A stretch of DNA of 41,784 nucleotides, from positions 1 to 41,784 of the IMG/VR virus record IMGVR_UViG_3300000956_000110; one strand, 5' to 3'. The notes under the pieces are model-generated. The model was not told the DNA's origin. It did not search any database and saw only the letters and a program-made list of their open reading frames with translations. Source of the stretch: a virus. Below are positions 29,767 to 38,080 of this stretch, piece by piece; positions within the stretch are counted from its first letter, which is position 1; the number at the start of each line of letters is the position of its first letter. A program made the position numbers and the translations under genes.

Positions 29767-30880
29767 ACAAGTAGCACTGCTAATAAACGGCAAGCAGTAC
29801 AAGGGCTGGTCTGAGATCTCCCTCAATACTGCAATGGACGCGCTCGCGGGCGCATTCTCCATATCCCTGACTGAGCGCTGGGCCGGCGATGGCCGGACCC
29901 CTTCGCAAATTGAGAACTGGCCAATCCTGAACGGCGATGTCTGCCAGGTGACCATTGACGGCGAGACCATCATCGACGGCTATGTCGACCAGTTCCGCCC
30001 ATCGTTCTCGCCAACTGATCACACGATAGAGATTCAGGGCCGGGATAAGACCTGCGACCTGATCGATTGCTCAGCCTTCCATCAGCCTGACCAGTGGAAG
30101 AACCTGGACCTGCTGCAGATCGCCACGATTCTGTGCGCTCCGTTCGGGATCAAGGTTTATACCGAGGTTGATGTCGGCCCGCGCTTCGACGTGATCAAGC
30201 TGCAGCAGGGCGAGACGGTGTTTGCCGCGCTAGATCGTCTTGCCAGATTCCGTAAGGTCCTGCTTTCCCCAGGCGTCGCTGGCAGCCTCCTGATCACGCA
30301 GGCTGGACGCAACCGTGCAACCGTCAGACTTCAGCAGGGCGTCAACATAAAGAGCGCTGGCGGCGTGCTGGACACATCGCAGCGCTACAGCAACTACATC
30401 GTCAAGGGTCAGAACGTTTCCTCGAAGACGAGCGACGGCGAACTCGAGGCGCACGCCGAGGCCCGCGTCACTGACTCTGCCGTTACTAGATACAGGCCCT
30501 TGGTGATCATGGCCGAGACCGGCGCCACCAACGGCAGCGCCGCGGACCGTGCGACCTGGGAGGCCAACGTCAGGCTCGGCCGTTCTGCCTCGGCAACGGT
30601 GACAGTGCGCGGCTGGCGGCAGGGGCTCACTGGGAAACTCTGGAAACCAAACCTCCTGGTCGGCATCACCTCGCCATTCCTGCGAATGGATGGTGACATG
30701 CTGATTCGTCAAGTAACCTACAAGCGATCCGGCAGTTCAGGCACCGAGGCCGAGCTTTCAATCGTCAGCCCTCAAGCGTTCAGCCCAGAACCGCCGGACA
30801 AGAAAAAAGAGAAGCGCGCCAAAAATGGCGGGCGAAACATTTGGCGGGAGGCATTGGGCGATGACGAGCCGAGCACTTAA
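29759..30880 (+). CDS. Baseplate hub protein, Mu gpP-like
   Basis: A 373-residue protein of the gpP / gp27-like hub group. N-terminal beta domain (VALLINGKQYKGWSEISLNT), then GRDKTCDLIDCSAF, a mid-domain (GETVFAALDRLARFRKVLLS) and a C-terminal barrel ending in a basic tail (PPDKKKEKRAKNG). The trimeric hub joins the tube to the spike. It overlaps the gpN-like gene by 8 bases and the next gene by 20. Confidence 0.9.
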   Translation: MAEQVALLINGKQYKGWSEISLNTAMDALAGAFSISLTERWAGDGRTPSQIENWPILNGDVCQVTIDGETIIDGYVDQFRPSFSPTDHTIEIQGRDKTCDLIDCSAFHQPDQWKNLDLLQIATILCAPFGIKVYTEVDVGPRFDVIKLQQGETVFAALDRLARFRKVLLSPGVAGSLLITQAGRNRATVRLQQGVNIKSAGGVLDTSQRYSNYIVKGQNVSSKTSDGELEAHAEARVTDSAVTRYRPLVIMAETGATNGSAADRATWEANVRLGRSASATVTVRGWRQGLTGKLWKPNLLVGITSPFLRMDGDMLIRQVTYKRSGSSGTEAELSIVSPQAFSPEPPDKKKEKRAKNGGRNIWREALGDDEPST

Positions 30881-31391
30881 CATGTTGGCCAAGGCCGTGA
30901 CACGCATGATCGTGGACACTCTCGGCCGGCAGACCGCCCAGGTTGAAGTGACGAAGGGCGAGGTCATCGACGATATGGAGCGTATGCAGGACTACGGTCT
31001 CAGCAGCAATCCACCAGTTGCCGGCACTGATGCGCTGGTGGCCTTCCTTGGTGGCAGCCGCGAGCAGGGCGTTATCATCCGAATGGAGAACCGGGGCTTC
31101 AGGCTCAAGGCTCTTGAGCCTGGCGAGGTTGCGCTCTATGACGACCTGGGCAATGTTTTCAAGCTTGGGCGTGAAGCGGTCGATCTGGTTGCAGTGACCA
31201 AGGCGACGGTATCCGGCCCAGATGTTGAAGTGATGGCGACGGCTTCGGCCAAGGTTCAGGTCGGTGCTTCCTCGATCACCGTAACGCCTGGCGCTATCGC
31301 GCTCGTTTCCACAGTCCTCACCCACAACGGCAAGAACATCGGTGCAACCCACTACCATGTCGGCAGCCCAAGCACGGCGGTGCCCGTATGA
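30861..31391 (+). CDS. Baseplate spike/assembly protein, Mu gp45-like
   Basis: A 176-residue protein. The ATG at 30861 (MTSRALNMLAKAVTRMIVDT) follows GGGAGG; an ATG at 30825 has a poorer ribosome site. The OB-fold-like beginning contains DDMERMQDYGLSSNPPVAGT, and the C-terminus (LTHNGKNIGATHYHVGSPST) forms the tapering tip with metal-binding-type histidines, as in Mu gp45 and P2 gpV spikes. It pierces the outer membrane on contraction. Coupled to the next gene by ATGA. Confidence 0.9.
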   Translation: MTSRALNMLAKAVTRMIVDTLGRQTAQVEVTKGEVIDDMERMQDYGLSSNPPVAGTDALVAFLGGSREQGVIIRMENRGFRLKALEPGEVALYDDLGNVFKLGREAVDLVAVTKATVSGPDVEVMATASAKVQVGASSITVTPGAIALVSTVLTHNGKNIGATHYHVGSPSTAVPV

Positions 31392-31858
31392 GTGACTATG
31401 GCCTGTTCATTGTCGATGACCGCATAGACATGCTGCTCGTCCCGAGCGACATAGCAGGCGATGACGGGCTAGAAACCTCGGTAATCATCAGCCTGTTCAG
31501 CGATGCCCGTGCAACTCCAGACATGTTCGAAGCCATCGACAATGACGGTGACCTGCGAGGGTTCTGGGGCGACGTGACAAGCCCTGACGATTCGACTGGC
31601 TCGCTGCTCTGGACGATGAAGCGATCGAAGCAACTGACCAGAACGCTGGCCCTTGCCAGGGGCTATTGTCAGACCGCTCTGAAATGGCTGATTGATGACA
31701 AGGTCGCCGACCGCGTCGATGTCAGGACCAGCTATCTGGCGCCAGCTTCCGGCGTGATGATCATCGAGGTCGACGTCTACCGTCCAGGATCCGCCAACCC
31801 CGTTCAGTACCGCTACGGCTACGAGTGGTCCGCCCAATTACTCAAGGTAAATATCTGA
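31388..31858 (+). CDS. Baseplate protein, Mu gp46-like
   Basis: A 156-residue protein of the GP46 / gp25-like wedge family (VIISLFSDARATPDMFEAID, then LLWTMKRSKQLTRTLALARG, DVRTSYLAP). The family forms the inner baseplate wedge that starts sheath assembly. It is flanked by the spike and gpJ-like genes exactly as in Mu. The stop overlaps the next start by one base (TGATG). Confidence 0.88.
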   Translation: MSDYGLFIVDDRIDMLLVPSDIAGDDGLETSVIISLFSDARATPDMFEAIDNDGDLRGFWGDVTSPDDSTGSLLWTMKRSKQLTRTLALARGYCQTALKWLIDDKVADRVDVRTSYLAPASGVMIIEVDVYRPGSANPVQYRYGYEWSAQLLKVNI

Positions 31859-32931
31859 TGCCATTCGCACGCCCAACGCTTGAAGAACTGATCAACCGGG
31901 TGGCCACGGACATTGCCAGCAGGTTGCCGGGCATGTCCTACTCGCTGCTGCGGAGAAGTCTGGCCGGCGCGCTTGCTCGAGCAGAGGCCGGCGCAGTCCA
32001 CTCGCTCTATGGCTACCTGGACTTCATCGCTCGGCAAGCCCTGCCGGATACCGCTGAGGATGAATTCCTTCTGCGCTGGGTTGCCATCTGGCTGCCAGAA
32101 GGGCGAAAGCCCGCGACGTTCGCCAGCGGCACGGACGCCGTTCAGGTTACTGGCACGGTTGGCACGGTTGTCCCTGAAGACACTTTGTTTGTCCGCGCTG
32201 ATGGCCAGCAGTACAAGACCACATCGCTCGTTACCCTGTCTGGTGCCACCGCGCTGACCAGCGTTATCGCGATCACTGCCGGGGCGCTCGGCAACTCCGG
32301 TGATGGTGTTGGCCTAACTCTGATGCAGCCCGTCACCGGCCTGTCCAGCGCTGCCATCGTCGTTACCCCAGGCGTCACCGGAGGCAATGACCAAGAAACT
32401 CTTGAGGCTCTGCAGGCCCGTCTGATCCGCCGCATCCAGCAGCCGCCACAAGGCGGCAGCGCCTCAGACTATGAGACTTGGGCGCTCGAGGTCCCAGGCG
32501 TTACTCGGGCCTGGGTGAAGCCGCTCTACCTTGGGGCTGGAACCGTTGCAGTATTCATTGCCAATGACAACGCGGTGACCGCTCCAATTCCTGACGCCGG
32601 TACGGTGACTGCTGCACAAGCCTACATCGAAGGCAAGGCGCCGGTGACGGCTGACGTTTCCGTGTTCGCTCCGACCGTCCTTCTAGTGCCGGTATCTGCC
32701 AAGCTTTCTCCGAATACGTCGGCAACGCAGGCGGCGGCTGCCGCCGAGATCGACGACCTGTTCCAGCGTGAAGCCGAGCCAGGCGGGACCATACATCTCA
32801 GCAAGATACGGGAAGCGGTCAGCGTGGCCAGCGGTATCGTGGATAGCCAGGTTACTGCACCGGTTGCCGATGTGGTTGCTGGGGCTGGCCAGATCCCCGT
32901 GCCGGGCACCCTCACATGGAGTCCTTTCTGA
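31858..32931 (+). CDS. Baseplate wedge protein, Mu gp47 / gpJ-like
   Basis: A 357-residue protein. The start MPFARPTLEELINRVATDIA at 31858 overlaps the upstream TGA. Conserved pieces are SRLPGMSYSLLRRSLAGALA, the Q-A-L-P-D-T-A motif (ARQALPDTAEDEFLLRWVAI), and GGNDQETLEALQARLIRRIQ with PPQGGSASDYETWA and VPGVTRAWV, all typical of baseplate J proteins. It forms the wedge arms that link the hub and fibres. TGATG overlap with the next gene. Confidence 0.93.
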   Translation: MPFARPTLEELINRVATDIASRLPGMSYSLLRRSLAGALARAEAGAVHSLYGYLDFIARQALPDTAEDEFLLRWVAIWLPEGRKPATFASGTDAVQVTGTVGTVVPEDTLFVRADGQQYKTTSLVTLSGATALTSVIAITAGALGNSGDGVGLTLMQPVTGLSSAAIVVTPGVTGGNDQETLEALQARLIRRIQQPPQGGSASDYETWALEVPGVTRAWVKPLYLGAGTVAVFIANDNAVTAPIPDAGTVTAAQAYIEGKAPVTADVSVFAPTVLLVPVSAKLSPNTSATQAAAAAEIDDLFQREAEPGGTIHLSKIREAVSVASGIVDSQVTAPVADVVAGAGQIPVPGTLTWSPF

Positions 32932-33524
32932 TGGCTCACTCGGTCGAGGAATACGCCTCCCTACTGAAGAACCTGCTGCCGCCTGGTGTCGCCTTCCCTC
33001 GCGAGCCAGGCACAAATATCGAGCAGGTCCTGCTTGGTTGTGCTGTCGAACTGTCCCGCCTGGAAAGTCGCGCGGATGCATTGGCGATAGATGTCAATCC
33101 GCTAGATACAAACGAACTCCTTACCGATTGGGAGAGGGCTGCCGGCCTTCCTGACAAGTGCTCCGGCGAGATTGAGTCGACAGTCCAGGGACGCCGCGCC
33201 GCGCTAATCGCTAAGCTCACATCCACGGGAGGACAGTCAGAGGCCTACTTCATTGAGGTCGCCGCCGCACTCGGGTACACGATCACGATCACCACGTTCA
33301 ATCCTTTCCAAGTTGGTCTATCAGCTGTCGGTGACGCGCTAACCAACGGAGCATGGCAATATGCTTGGCAGATCAACGCGCCGGAGACCACCATCGTCTC
33401 CTTTAGGGTTGGCCTATCAGCGGTCGGTGAGGCTCTCAGAACTTGGGGCAACGAAATACTAGAGTGCAAAATTCGACAGTTGGCGCCGGCTCACACGGTG
33501 CCGATCTTCTCTTACGGAGCTTAA
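32931..33524 (+). CDS. Baseplate wedge protein, Mu gp48 / DUF2313-like
   Basis: A 197-residue protein. The start at 32931 overlaps the upstream TGA. Features are EEYASLLKNLLPPGVAFPRE, LLTDWERAAGLPD and a C-terminus with LECKIRQLAPAHT. An internal duplication is visible: FQVGLSAVGDAL (about residue 126) and FRVGLSAVGEAL (about 162) are separated by about 36 residues. The family forms the outer part of the wedge, where fibres attach. Next come the tail fibre genes. Confidence 0.88.
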   Translation: MAHSVEEYASLLKNLLPPGVAFPREPGTNIEQVLLGCAVELSRLESRADALAIDVNPLDTNELLTDWERAAGLPDKCSGEIESTVQGRRAALIAKLTSTGGQSEAYFIEVAAALGYTITITTFNPFQVGLSAVGDALTNGAWQYAWQINAPETTIVSFRVGLSAVGEALRTWGNEILECKIRQLAPAHTVPIFSYGA

Positions 33525-33527
33525 AAC

Positions 33528-34382
33528 ATGCATCGCATTGACGGCCCTACAGCGGCACCCGGCGGACTGTTCACGGAAGGCGACCCTGTCGGTGGAGTTC
33601 CGGCCACCATCGTTTCTGATGATTGGATGAACGACGTTCAAGAAAACATAATCGCGGTTCTTACGGCTGCCGGTATAGCTCCAGTGAAAGGAACATACAC
33701 TCAGCTGCTTGACGCTTTGCTTGGTCGGCTTGTTGGGCCGCCACAGATTTTTACCGCTAGCGGAACATTTACCCCAACCGCCGGCGCCAAGATTTTTATC
33801 GTCGAGGTTCAGGGCGGTGGCGGTGGCGGCGCAGGATGCCCGGCTACGGCAGCTGCCCAAGTGTCTGCAGGTGGTGGCGGAGCTTCTGGCAGCTACGGCA
33901 AAGGACGTTTTACGATTGCGGACATCGGTGCCAGCAAGGCGGTTACGATCGGCGCAGGCGGCGCAGGCGGTGTCGGTGGCGCTGATGGAAGCCCTGGTGG
34001 TGCGACTTCGTTTGGCGCCCTTATGAGCGCAGACGGGGGGCTTGGTGGTTTTACAATTGCTGCAGCCGCAAGCGGATCTGCTTTTATCGCCTACGGTGGA
34101 CCACCAGGAAACCCAGCTACCGGCGGCAGCATTATCAATACCTGCGGAATTACCGGCGGGTTTGGTTACAACGCTCTCGGTGCGCGTGGCGGCAATGGCG
34201 CCGGTTCACCTATGGCCAACGGCGGCGGCGGGGCAAAGTCTTCGCTTATCTCTGATGCGGTTGGGTACGCAGCAACGTCGCCTGGTGCAGGTGGAGGCGC
34301 CCCAGTAAACGGCGCAAGCACCGCAGCCAAAAATGGCGGCGCTGGTCTTGCGGGTAAAGTCATTGTTTGGGAGCTCTCTTGA
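33528..34382 (+). CDS. Glycine-rich tail fibre/tip protein
   Basis: A 284-residue protein. Residues 1-80 (DGPTAAPGGLFTEGDP, SDDWMNDVQENIIAVLTAAG) match the base-binding part of many phage tail fibres. From about 80 on it is a glycine-rich domain (EVQGGGGGGAG, VTIGAGGAGGVGGADG, PGGAT) of the kind that folds as layered polyglycine-II or beta structure in phage adhesins. It is probably the host-contacting adhesin. The downstream tail-fibre assembly gene should encode its chaperone. Confidence 0.8.
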   Translation: MHRIDGPTAAPGGLFTEGDPVGGVPATIVSDDWMNDVQENIIAVLTAAGIAPVKGTYTQLLDALLGRLVGPPQIFTASGTFTPTAGAKIFIVEVQGGGGGGAGCPATAAAQVSAGGGGASGSYGKGRFTIADIGASKAVTIGAGGAGGVGGADGSPGGATSFGALMSADGGLGGFTIAAAASGSAFIAYGGPPGNPATGGSIINTCGITGGFGYNALGARGGNGAGSPMANGGGGAKSSLISDAVGYAATSPGAGGGAPVNGASTAAKNGGAGLAGKVIVWELS

Positions 34383-34828
34383 TGAAGACCTACGCTCGTA
34401 TTCTGCCAACTGGCATTGTTATTGGTGTCTATGTTCCTACCGAATTCGACGGTGTGCTTAAGCCGGTAGAAGAACTATTCACCCCTGAGTTCGTTTCAGA
34501 GCTAACGGATGTTACCGGCTGCGATCCTTTGCCTGTGGTTGGCTTGCTGGGCACCGAAGGGAATGGCGGGTGGTCCTTTGCAGAGCCTGTAGCGCCGCAG
34601 CCAACGGATGAAGAGCTGCGGGCCGCCGCCATTGCGAAGCGTGACGTTCTTCTACACGCTGCGAACGAGGCAACCGTAGGTATGGCAGACGCATATATCG
34701 CAGAGCTGCTTGAGCCAGAAGATGCAATTATGTTCAAGGCGTATGCCGCTTATAAATACGCACTTAATAAGATCACTTCCCAAGCCGAGTTTCCGCTATC
34801 GATAACGTGGCCGGTGCTCCCATCATGA
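34382..34828 (+). CDS. Tail fibre assembly chaperone
   Basis: A 148-residue protein. The start MKTYARILPTGIVIGVYVPT at 34382 overlaps the upstream TGA. The helical C-terminal part (AAAIAKRDVLLHAANEATVG, then TSQAEFPLSITWPVLPS) is the signature of Tfa-type proteins, which help fibres trimerise or stay at the tip. ATGA overlap with the beta-helix gene. Confidence 0.85.
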   Translation: MKTYARILPTGIVIGVYVPTEFDGVLKPVEELFTPEFVSELTDVTGCDPLPVVGLLGTEGNGGWSFAEPVAPQPTDEELRAAAIAKRDVLLHAANEATVGMADAYIAELLEPEDAIMFKAYAAYKYALNKITSQAEFPLSITWPVLPS

Positions 34829-35952
34829 TTACCAGTCTTGACTATCTTGACCCGACTTCGACCGAAGACCAGACCGAAGGGTTTCAGGCGTTCCTATTGG
34901 CTGCTGCTGGCAAGGAGGCGGAAGTACTCCCCGGGATCTACTTCACCACAGCAAACGAGATTTTTAGCGACACTGAGCTTTGGATGAGGGGAGCAACTTT
35001 CAAAGCTCACGCAAACCTGGCGGCGAACCAGGCAATGTTGGTCAATGCGGTTAAGTCCGGATCGGTAAACCAGTACTACGACAAAAACATTATTCTTCAC
35101 CATGCAACCTTTGATGGCTCCAACTTGCCGTCCCGCACCAACTCATTGCTTGGTTTCTTGAAGTGCAAAGGGGTTCGCCTGTTCGCTCCTGAGATTTGCA
35201 ACAACAGCTACCAAGGGATCTCCATTGGCGGGAGCTACGACACCAGGGTAATTGATGCGGACATGCATCACCTCGGGCGCCCCGAAGTAACCACTGAGGG
35301 CGGCCCTGCGGTATGGGTCGGCAAGACTGGGGATAACTCGCCGAGTGTGCTAACCAAGATTAAGGATTCCAGCTTCCGCGATCTTGAGTGGTCGGCAGCC
35401 TACATCACCGGCGTGAACTCGCGCTTCATAGGAAACGATATACAGCGTGTCAAAGAATCGGCCGTGTTCGGCAACGTTGACGGCCTTCACTACCTCGACA
35501 ACATAACCCGTTACGTCGACCGGAAGAACATATCTGCTTCAGGCGTAGAGCTTGGCGGCAATGACATCATCGTTGCAGACAGTACGATCGAGTATGTGGG
35601 AAACAATGCGATAGACCTGAGCGACACCTATCAGGTGGACATCAGCGGCATACACGCCAGGGAGTGCGGCACAGAGCCTTCTCGATACCCACAGGCGTCA
35701 GTGGTCAGCATTCGCACAGCCGCGCTAACCTACGTCCAGGCCACCGCAATAACCGTCAGCGGGTGCAACTCGCGCAACGTTTCGAACAACCTCTACGCCT
35801 TCGTTACGGTTGGCGGCCCTGGCGTAGCAGCCACTAATATCAGAGTGTCTGACGATAACAATGCGCTGGGCAATATCTACAAAAGCGGTAAGGCGGTGAA
35901 TTTCGCAGCCGGGAAGCAAGGAGCGAATTGCTACATTGCATCAGGATTGTGA
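34825..35952 (+). CDS. Beta-helix tail spike (receptor-binding, possible depolymerase)
   Basis: A 375-residue protein. After a short N-terminus (MITSLDYLDPTSTEDQTEGF) comes a pectate-lyase-like start (VLPGIYFTTANEIFSDTELW) and a right-handed beta-helix pattern with repeated N-x-I/V turns (VRLFAPEICNNSYQGISIGG, ADSTIEYVGNNAIDLSDTY). It could bind or cut a surface polysaccharide. It lacks a long head-binding domain, so it may dock on another fibre. No catalytic residues can be named with certainty. Confidence 0.75.
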   Translation: MITSLDYLDPTSTEDQTEGFQAFLLAAAGKEAEVLPGIYFTTANEIFSDTELWMRGATFKAHANLAANQAMLVNAVKSGSVNQYYDKNIILHHATFDGSNLPSRTNSLLGFLKCKGVRLFAPEICNNSYQGISIGGSYDTRVIDADMHHLGRPEVTTEGGPAVWVGKTGDNSPSVLTKIKDSSFRDLEWSAAYITGVNSRFIGNDIQRVKESAVFGNVDGLHYLDNITRYVDRKNISASGVELGGNDIIVADSTIEYVGNNAIDLSDTYQVDISGIHARECGTEPSRYPQASVVSIRTAALTYVQATAITVSGCNSRNVSNNLYAFVTVGGPGVAATNIRVSDDNNALGNIYKSGKAVNFAAGKQGANCYIASGL

Positions 35953-35997
35953 TTAAACTGCCGCATAACATCGAATGATAAGCAAGGAATCCGGACG

Positions 35998-36396
35998 ATG
36001 AACGAACCCAGCATCTCCGCAATGACAACCTACCTCGGCTGGGTATTCGTTTCGGTGCTTCAAGGTCTACACCCTGGCGCCGCCTGCGGGGCTGCGTTTG
36101 GGTGCTTCTTTTTCCTGGCCTTTCCTGACCCGGATAAGCGCCCAGTAATGCGAAAGCTCGCGCTGCTGGCATTCTCCTGGGGGGTCGGCTATTCGCTTGG
36201 CACGGCGGCGGCGGGGTCTTTAACCTGGTCGAGCTTTGCAATGTTCGTGGCCGTGTCTTCTTCGGCGCTCGCTGCAACCATCTTCGGCGTTATCAACCTG
36301 ATGGTCCGGAACGATGGCCCATTGCCTAAGTGGCTTGCAACCATACTCGATCGGGTGCCCTTCCTTAAATCGAGGAACTCCGATGAACCTAAATGA
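35998..36396 (+). CDS. Putative holin with several membrane segments
   Basis: A 132-residue membrane protein. Hydrophobic segments lie at about 10-38 (YLGWVFVSVLQGLHPGAACG), 53-68, 70-85 and 86-103 (MFVAVSSSALAATIFGVINL), followed by a charged C-terminus (RVPFLKSRNSDEPK). AAGGA precedes the ATG. Its position before a second holin-like gene and endolysin makes holin or antiholin the natural role: forming the inner-membrane lesion that starts lysis. Confidence 0.75.
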   Translation: MNEPSISAMTTYLGWVFVSVLQGLHPGAACGAAFGCFFFLAFPDPDKRPVMRKLALLAFSWGVGYSLGTAAAGSLTWSSFAMFVAVSSSALAATIFGVINLMVRNDGPLPKWLATILDRVPFLKSRNSDEPK

Positions 36397-36688
36397 CTGG
36401 ACCCTGTATGGCGAGGTTATTCTAGGGGCTCGCCTGACCCTGCATCTTGTGACGATCTGGTCCATCGTCGCTTACACAAGCGCTCACCGCTCACGCCTGA
36501 TGCCAACCATCTTGGCCATCATCATTGGTGGCTGCTCTGCTGCGGCAGCGTTCCAGGTTGTGACCGAATGGCGACACCTGATATTCACAACCCAGCCCTG
36601 GGTCATGGGGCTGGTCTTCTCGCTGGCAGTTATCTGCATCTGCAGTAAGGGCAACATGGCCAGACCTCTCCGCTTCTTCTACAGGTGA
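36383..36688 (+). CDS. Holin-like protein, three membrane segments
   Basis: A 101-residue protein. The start at 36383 has GAGGA 8 bases upstream and overlaps the previous gene by 14 bases. Three hydrophobic helices are visible: ARLTLHLVTIWSIVAYTSA, LMPTILAIIIGGCSAAAAFQ and VMGLVFSLAVICICSKG, with a basic C-terminus (RPLRFFYR). This is the shape of 3TM phage holins. Two adjacent holin-like genes suggest a holin/antiholin or canonical/pinholin pair. Confidence 0.78.
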   Translation: MNLNDWTLYGEVILGARLTLHLVTIWSIVAYTSAHRSRLMPTILAIIIGGCSAAAAFQVVTEWRHLIFTTQPWVMGLVFSLAVICICSKGNMARPLRFFYR

Positions 36689-36693
36689 CAACG

Positions 36694-37224
36694 ATGGACG
36701 CAAAGACCCTCGCCTCAGCAATGAATATCCCAATGGTCCGCGCTGAGAAGTGGGCGTCTTCCGTCACTTCGGGGATGACTGCCGGGAAGATCGTGACTCG
36801 CCTATGTGTTGCTGCCTTCCTGGCCCAGATCGGCCATGAGAGTGGGAGCTTGGTTTACACGAAAGAACTCGGCGGCCCTACTTACTTCGCCAGATACGAA
36901 GGACGGGAAGACCTCGGCAACACCAAGGAAGGCGATGGCGCAAAGTTCTGCGGGCGCGGCCTGATCCAAGTGACAGGCCGCGACAACTACCGGAAGTGCA
37001 GCCTGGCCCTGTTCGGTGATGACCGATTGCTCTCGACGCCTGAGCTGCTTGAACAACCAGAGTGGGCTGTCCGGTCGGCGGTGTGGTACTGGACCAAGCA
37101 CAACCTGAATGCGCTGGCCGAGGCTGATCGATTCACCGATCTGACCCGCGCTATCAACGGCGGCACCAACGGGCTGGCCGACAGGAAGGAACGCTACAAG
37201 CTCGCGCTGTCGGTGCTGAAATGA
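36694..37224 (+). CDS. GH19 endolysin
   Basis: A 176-residue glycoside hydrolase of family 19. The ATG at 36694 follows AGGTGA; a GTG at 36685 overlapping the upstream stop is an alternative. The catalytic region has FLAQIGHESGSLVYTKE (general acid Glu in HES) and a second acidic site after YEGREDLGN. CGRGLIQVTGRDNYRKC and AINGGTNGLADRKERYK complete the fold. It cleaves the sugar backbone of peptidoglycan. No signal peptide is present, so export through the holin lesion is expected. Confidence 0.93.
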   Translation: MDAKTLASAMNIPMVRAEKWASSVTSGMTAGKIVTRLCVAAFLAQIGHESGSLVYTKELGGPTYFARYEGREDLGNTKEGDGAKFCGRGLIQVTGRDNYRKCSLALFGDDRLLSTPELLEQPEWAVRSAVWYWTKHNLNALAEADRFTDLTRAINGGTNGLADRKERYKLALSVLK

Positions 37225-37757
37225 TTCTAGACCTGAAGACAACCCTGTTGGCCGGTGGCGCTGCATTGGCTATCGGCCTTTCTGTCGGCGGCTTCGGCGC
37301 ATGGGCGGCCAGAGGCTGGCAGGCAGAACGGGATCTATCCGACCTACGCTCAACCTACGACCGCGCCTATGCTGCCTCCAGCGAGCAGGCAAGGGTCAAG
37401 GAATCCGAACTCCAATCCATCGCCGACGACCTCCGCGCACGGGTGCCAGATGAAGACCTTCAAACTGATAATGATCGCGCTGCCGCTGATGCTTCTGCTG
37501 ACGGCCTGCGCATCGCCGCCGGTGTGTACGCCGATTCAGCCGGTTGCGATCCCGCCGCTGAACAGCGAGGCAAGGCAGCTACCTCGGCCGCCGGTCTGCT
37601 CTCCGACCTGCTTGCAGAATGCAGCGCAACAAAATCAGCAGTGGCGGCAGCGGCTGACGAATCCTACAAGCGCGCCCTCCGGTGTGAAAGCCAGTACGAC
37701 CACACCCGTGACGCCTTGAAAAACTCAAATGCACTACAGGGCGGTAGCCAGAAATGA
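37221..37757 (+). CDS. Inner-membrane spanin, Rz-like
   Basis: A 178-residue protein. An N-terminal membrane helix (TTLLAGGAALAIGLSVGGFG, about 8-30) is followed by a long periplasmic coiled coil (ERDLSDLRSTYDRAYAASSE onward). This is the topology of Rz. It bridges the periplasm with Rz1 and fuses inner and outer membranes at the end of lysis. It overlaps the endolysin stop (ATGA) and contains the Rz1 gene in another frame. Confidence 0.87.
   Translation: MILDLKTTLLAGGAALAIGLSVGGFGAWAARGWQAERDLSDLRSTYDRAYAASSEQARVKESELQSIADDLRARVPDEDLQTDNDRAAADASADGLRIAAGVYADSAGCDPAAEQRGKAATSAAGLLSDLLAECSATKSAVAAAADESYKRALRCESQYDHTRDALKNSNALQGGSQK
37450..37719 (+). CDS. Outer-membrane spanin lipoprotein, Rz1-like, nested in Rz
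   Basis: An 89-residue lipoprotein read in a different frame inside the Rz gene. The signal sequence MKTFKLIMIALPLMLLLTAC ends in a lipobox (LLTAC). The mature part is Pro-rich (SPPVCTPIQPVAIPPLN) with helical Q/N-rich stretches. It should be anchored in the outer membrane by lipid and bind the Rz coiled coil. Complete nesting is a common spanin layout. Confidence 0.88.
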   Translation: MKTFKLIMIALPLMLLLTACASPPVCTPIQPVAIPPLNSEARQLPRPPVCSPTCLQNAAQQNQQWRQRLTNPTSAPSGVKASTTTPVTP

Positions 37758-38080
37758 ACAACCACACACGGGGCGCCTCGTTCAGCAAGGTCATCACGAT
37801 CCCTCGATCTATCCCAGACGGATACTTTGTCGGCTGGGTCCCGACCTCGCAGATCCGGCATTACGTGGGGGTGCAGGACGTTGGCGAATTGATCGAAGAT
37901 CTTTCGTGCACTTGGGCTGACCCCCTGACGACCAGAACCCTGTTCGTCCAGGCCATCGGCACAGACCTGTGGCCAATCACCCGCGCATGCTGGGACATCC
38001 TGTTCACGCGCACAGCGGACGACTTCAAGCGGAGTACAAACCTTACTGTGTTCGGCATCGTTGAAGGGGCCACCCAATGA
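37754..38080 (+). CDS. Hypothetical protein between lysis genes and second spike
   Basis: A 108-residue protein, coupled to Rz (ATGA at 37754) and to the spike gene (ATGA at 38077). The sequence (SKVITIPRSIPDGYFVGWVP, then LTTRTLFVQAIGTDLWPITR) is beta-rich, with a pattern of small phage domains that sit before spike genes. A role as adaptor or virion baseplate-fibre piece fits the place, but no homologue is recognised. Confidence 0.65.
   Translation: MNNHTRGASFSKVITIPRSIPDGYFVGWVPTSQIRHYVGVQDVGELIEDLSCTWADPLTTRTLFVQAIGTDLWPITRACWDILFTRTADDFKRSTNLTVFGIVEGATQ

Noticed and set aside
30825-30860. Upstream ATG for the gp45-like protein
   Set aside because: The 12 extra residues are within the end of the hub gene and the ribosome site is poor; GGGAGG favours 30861.
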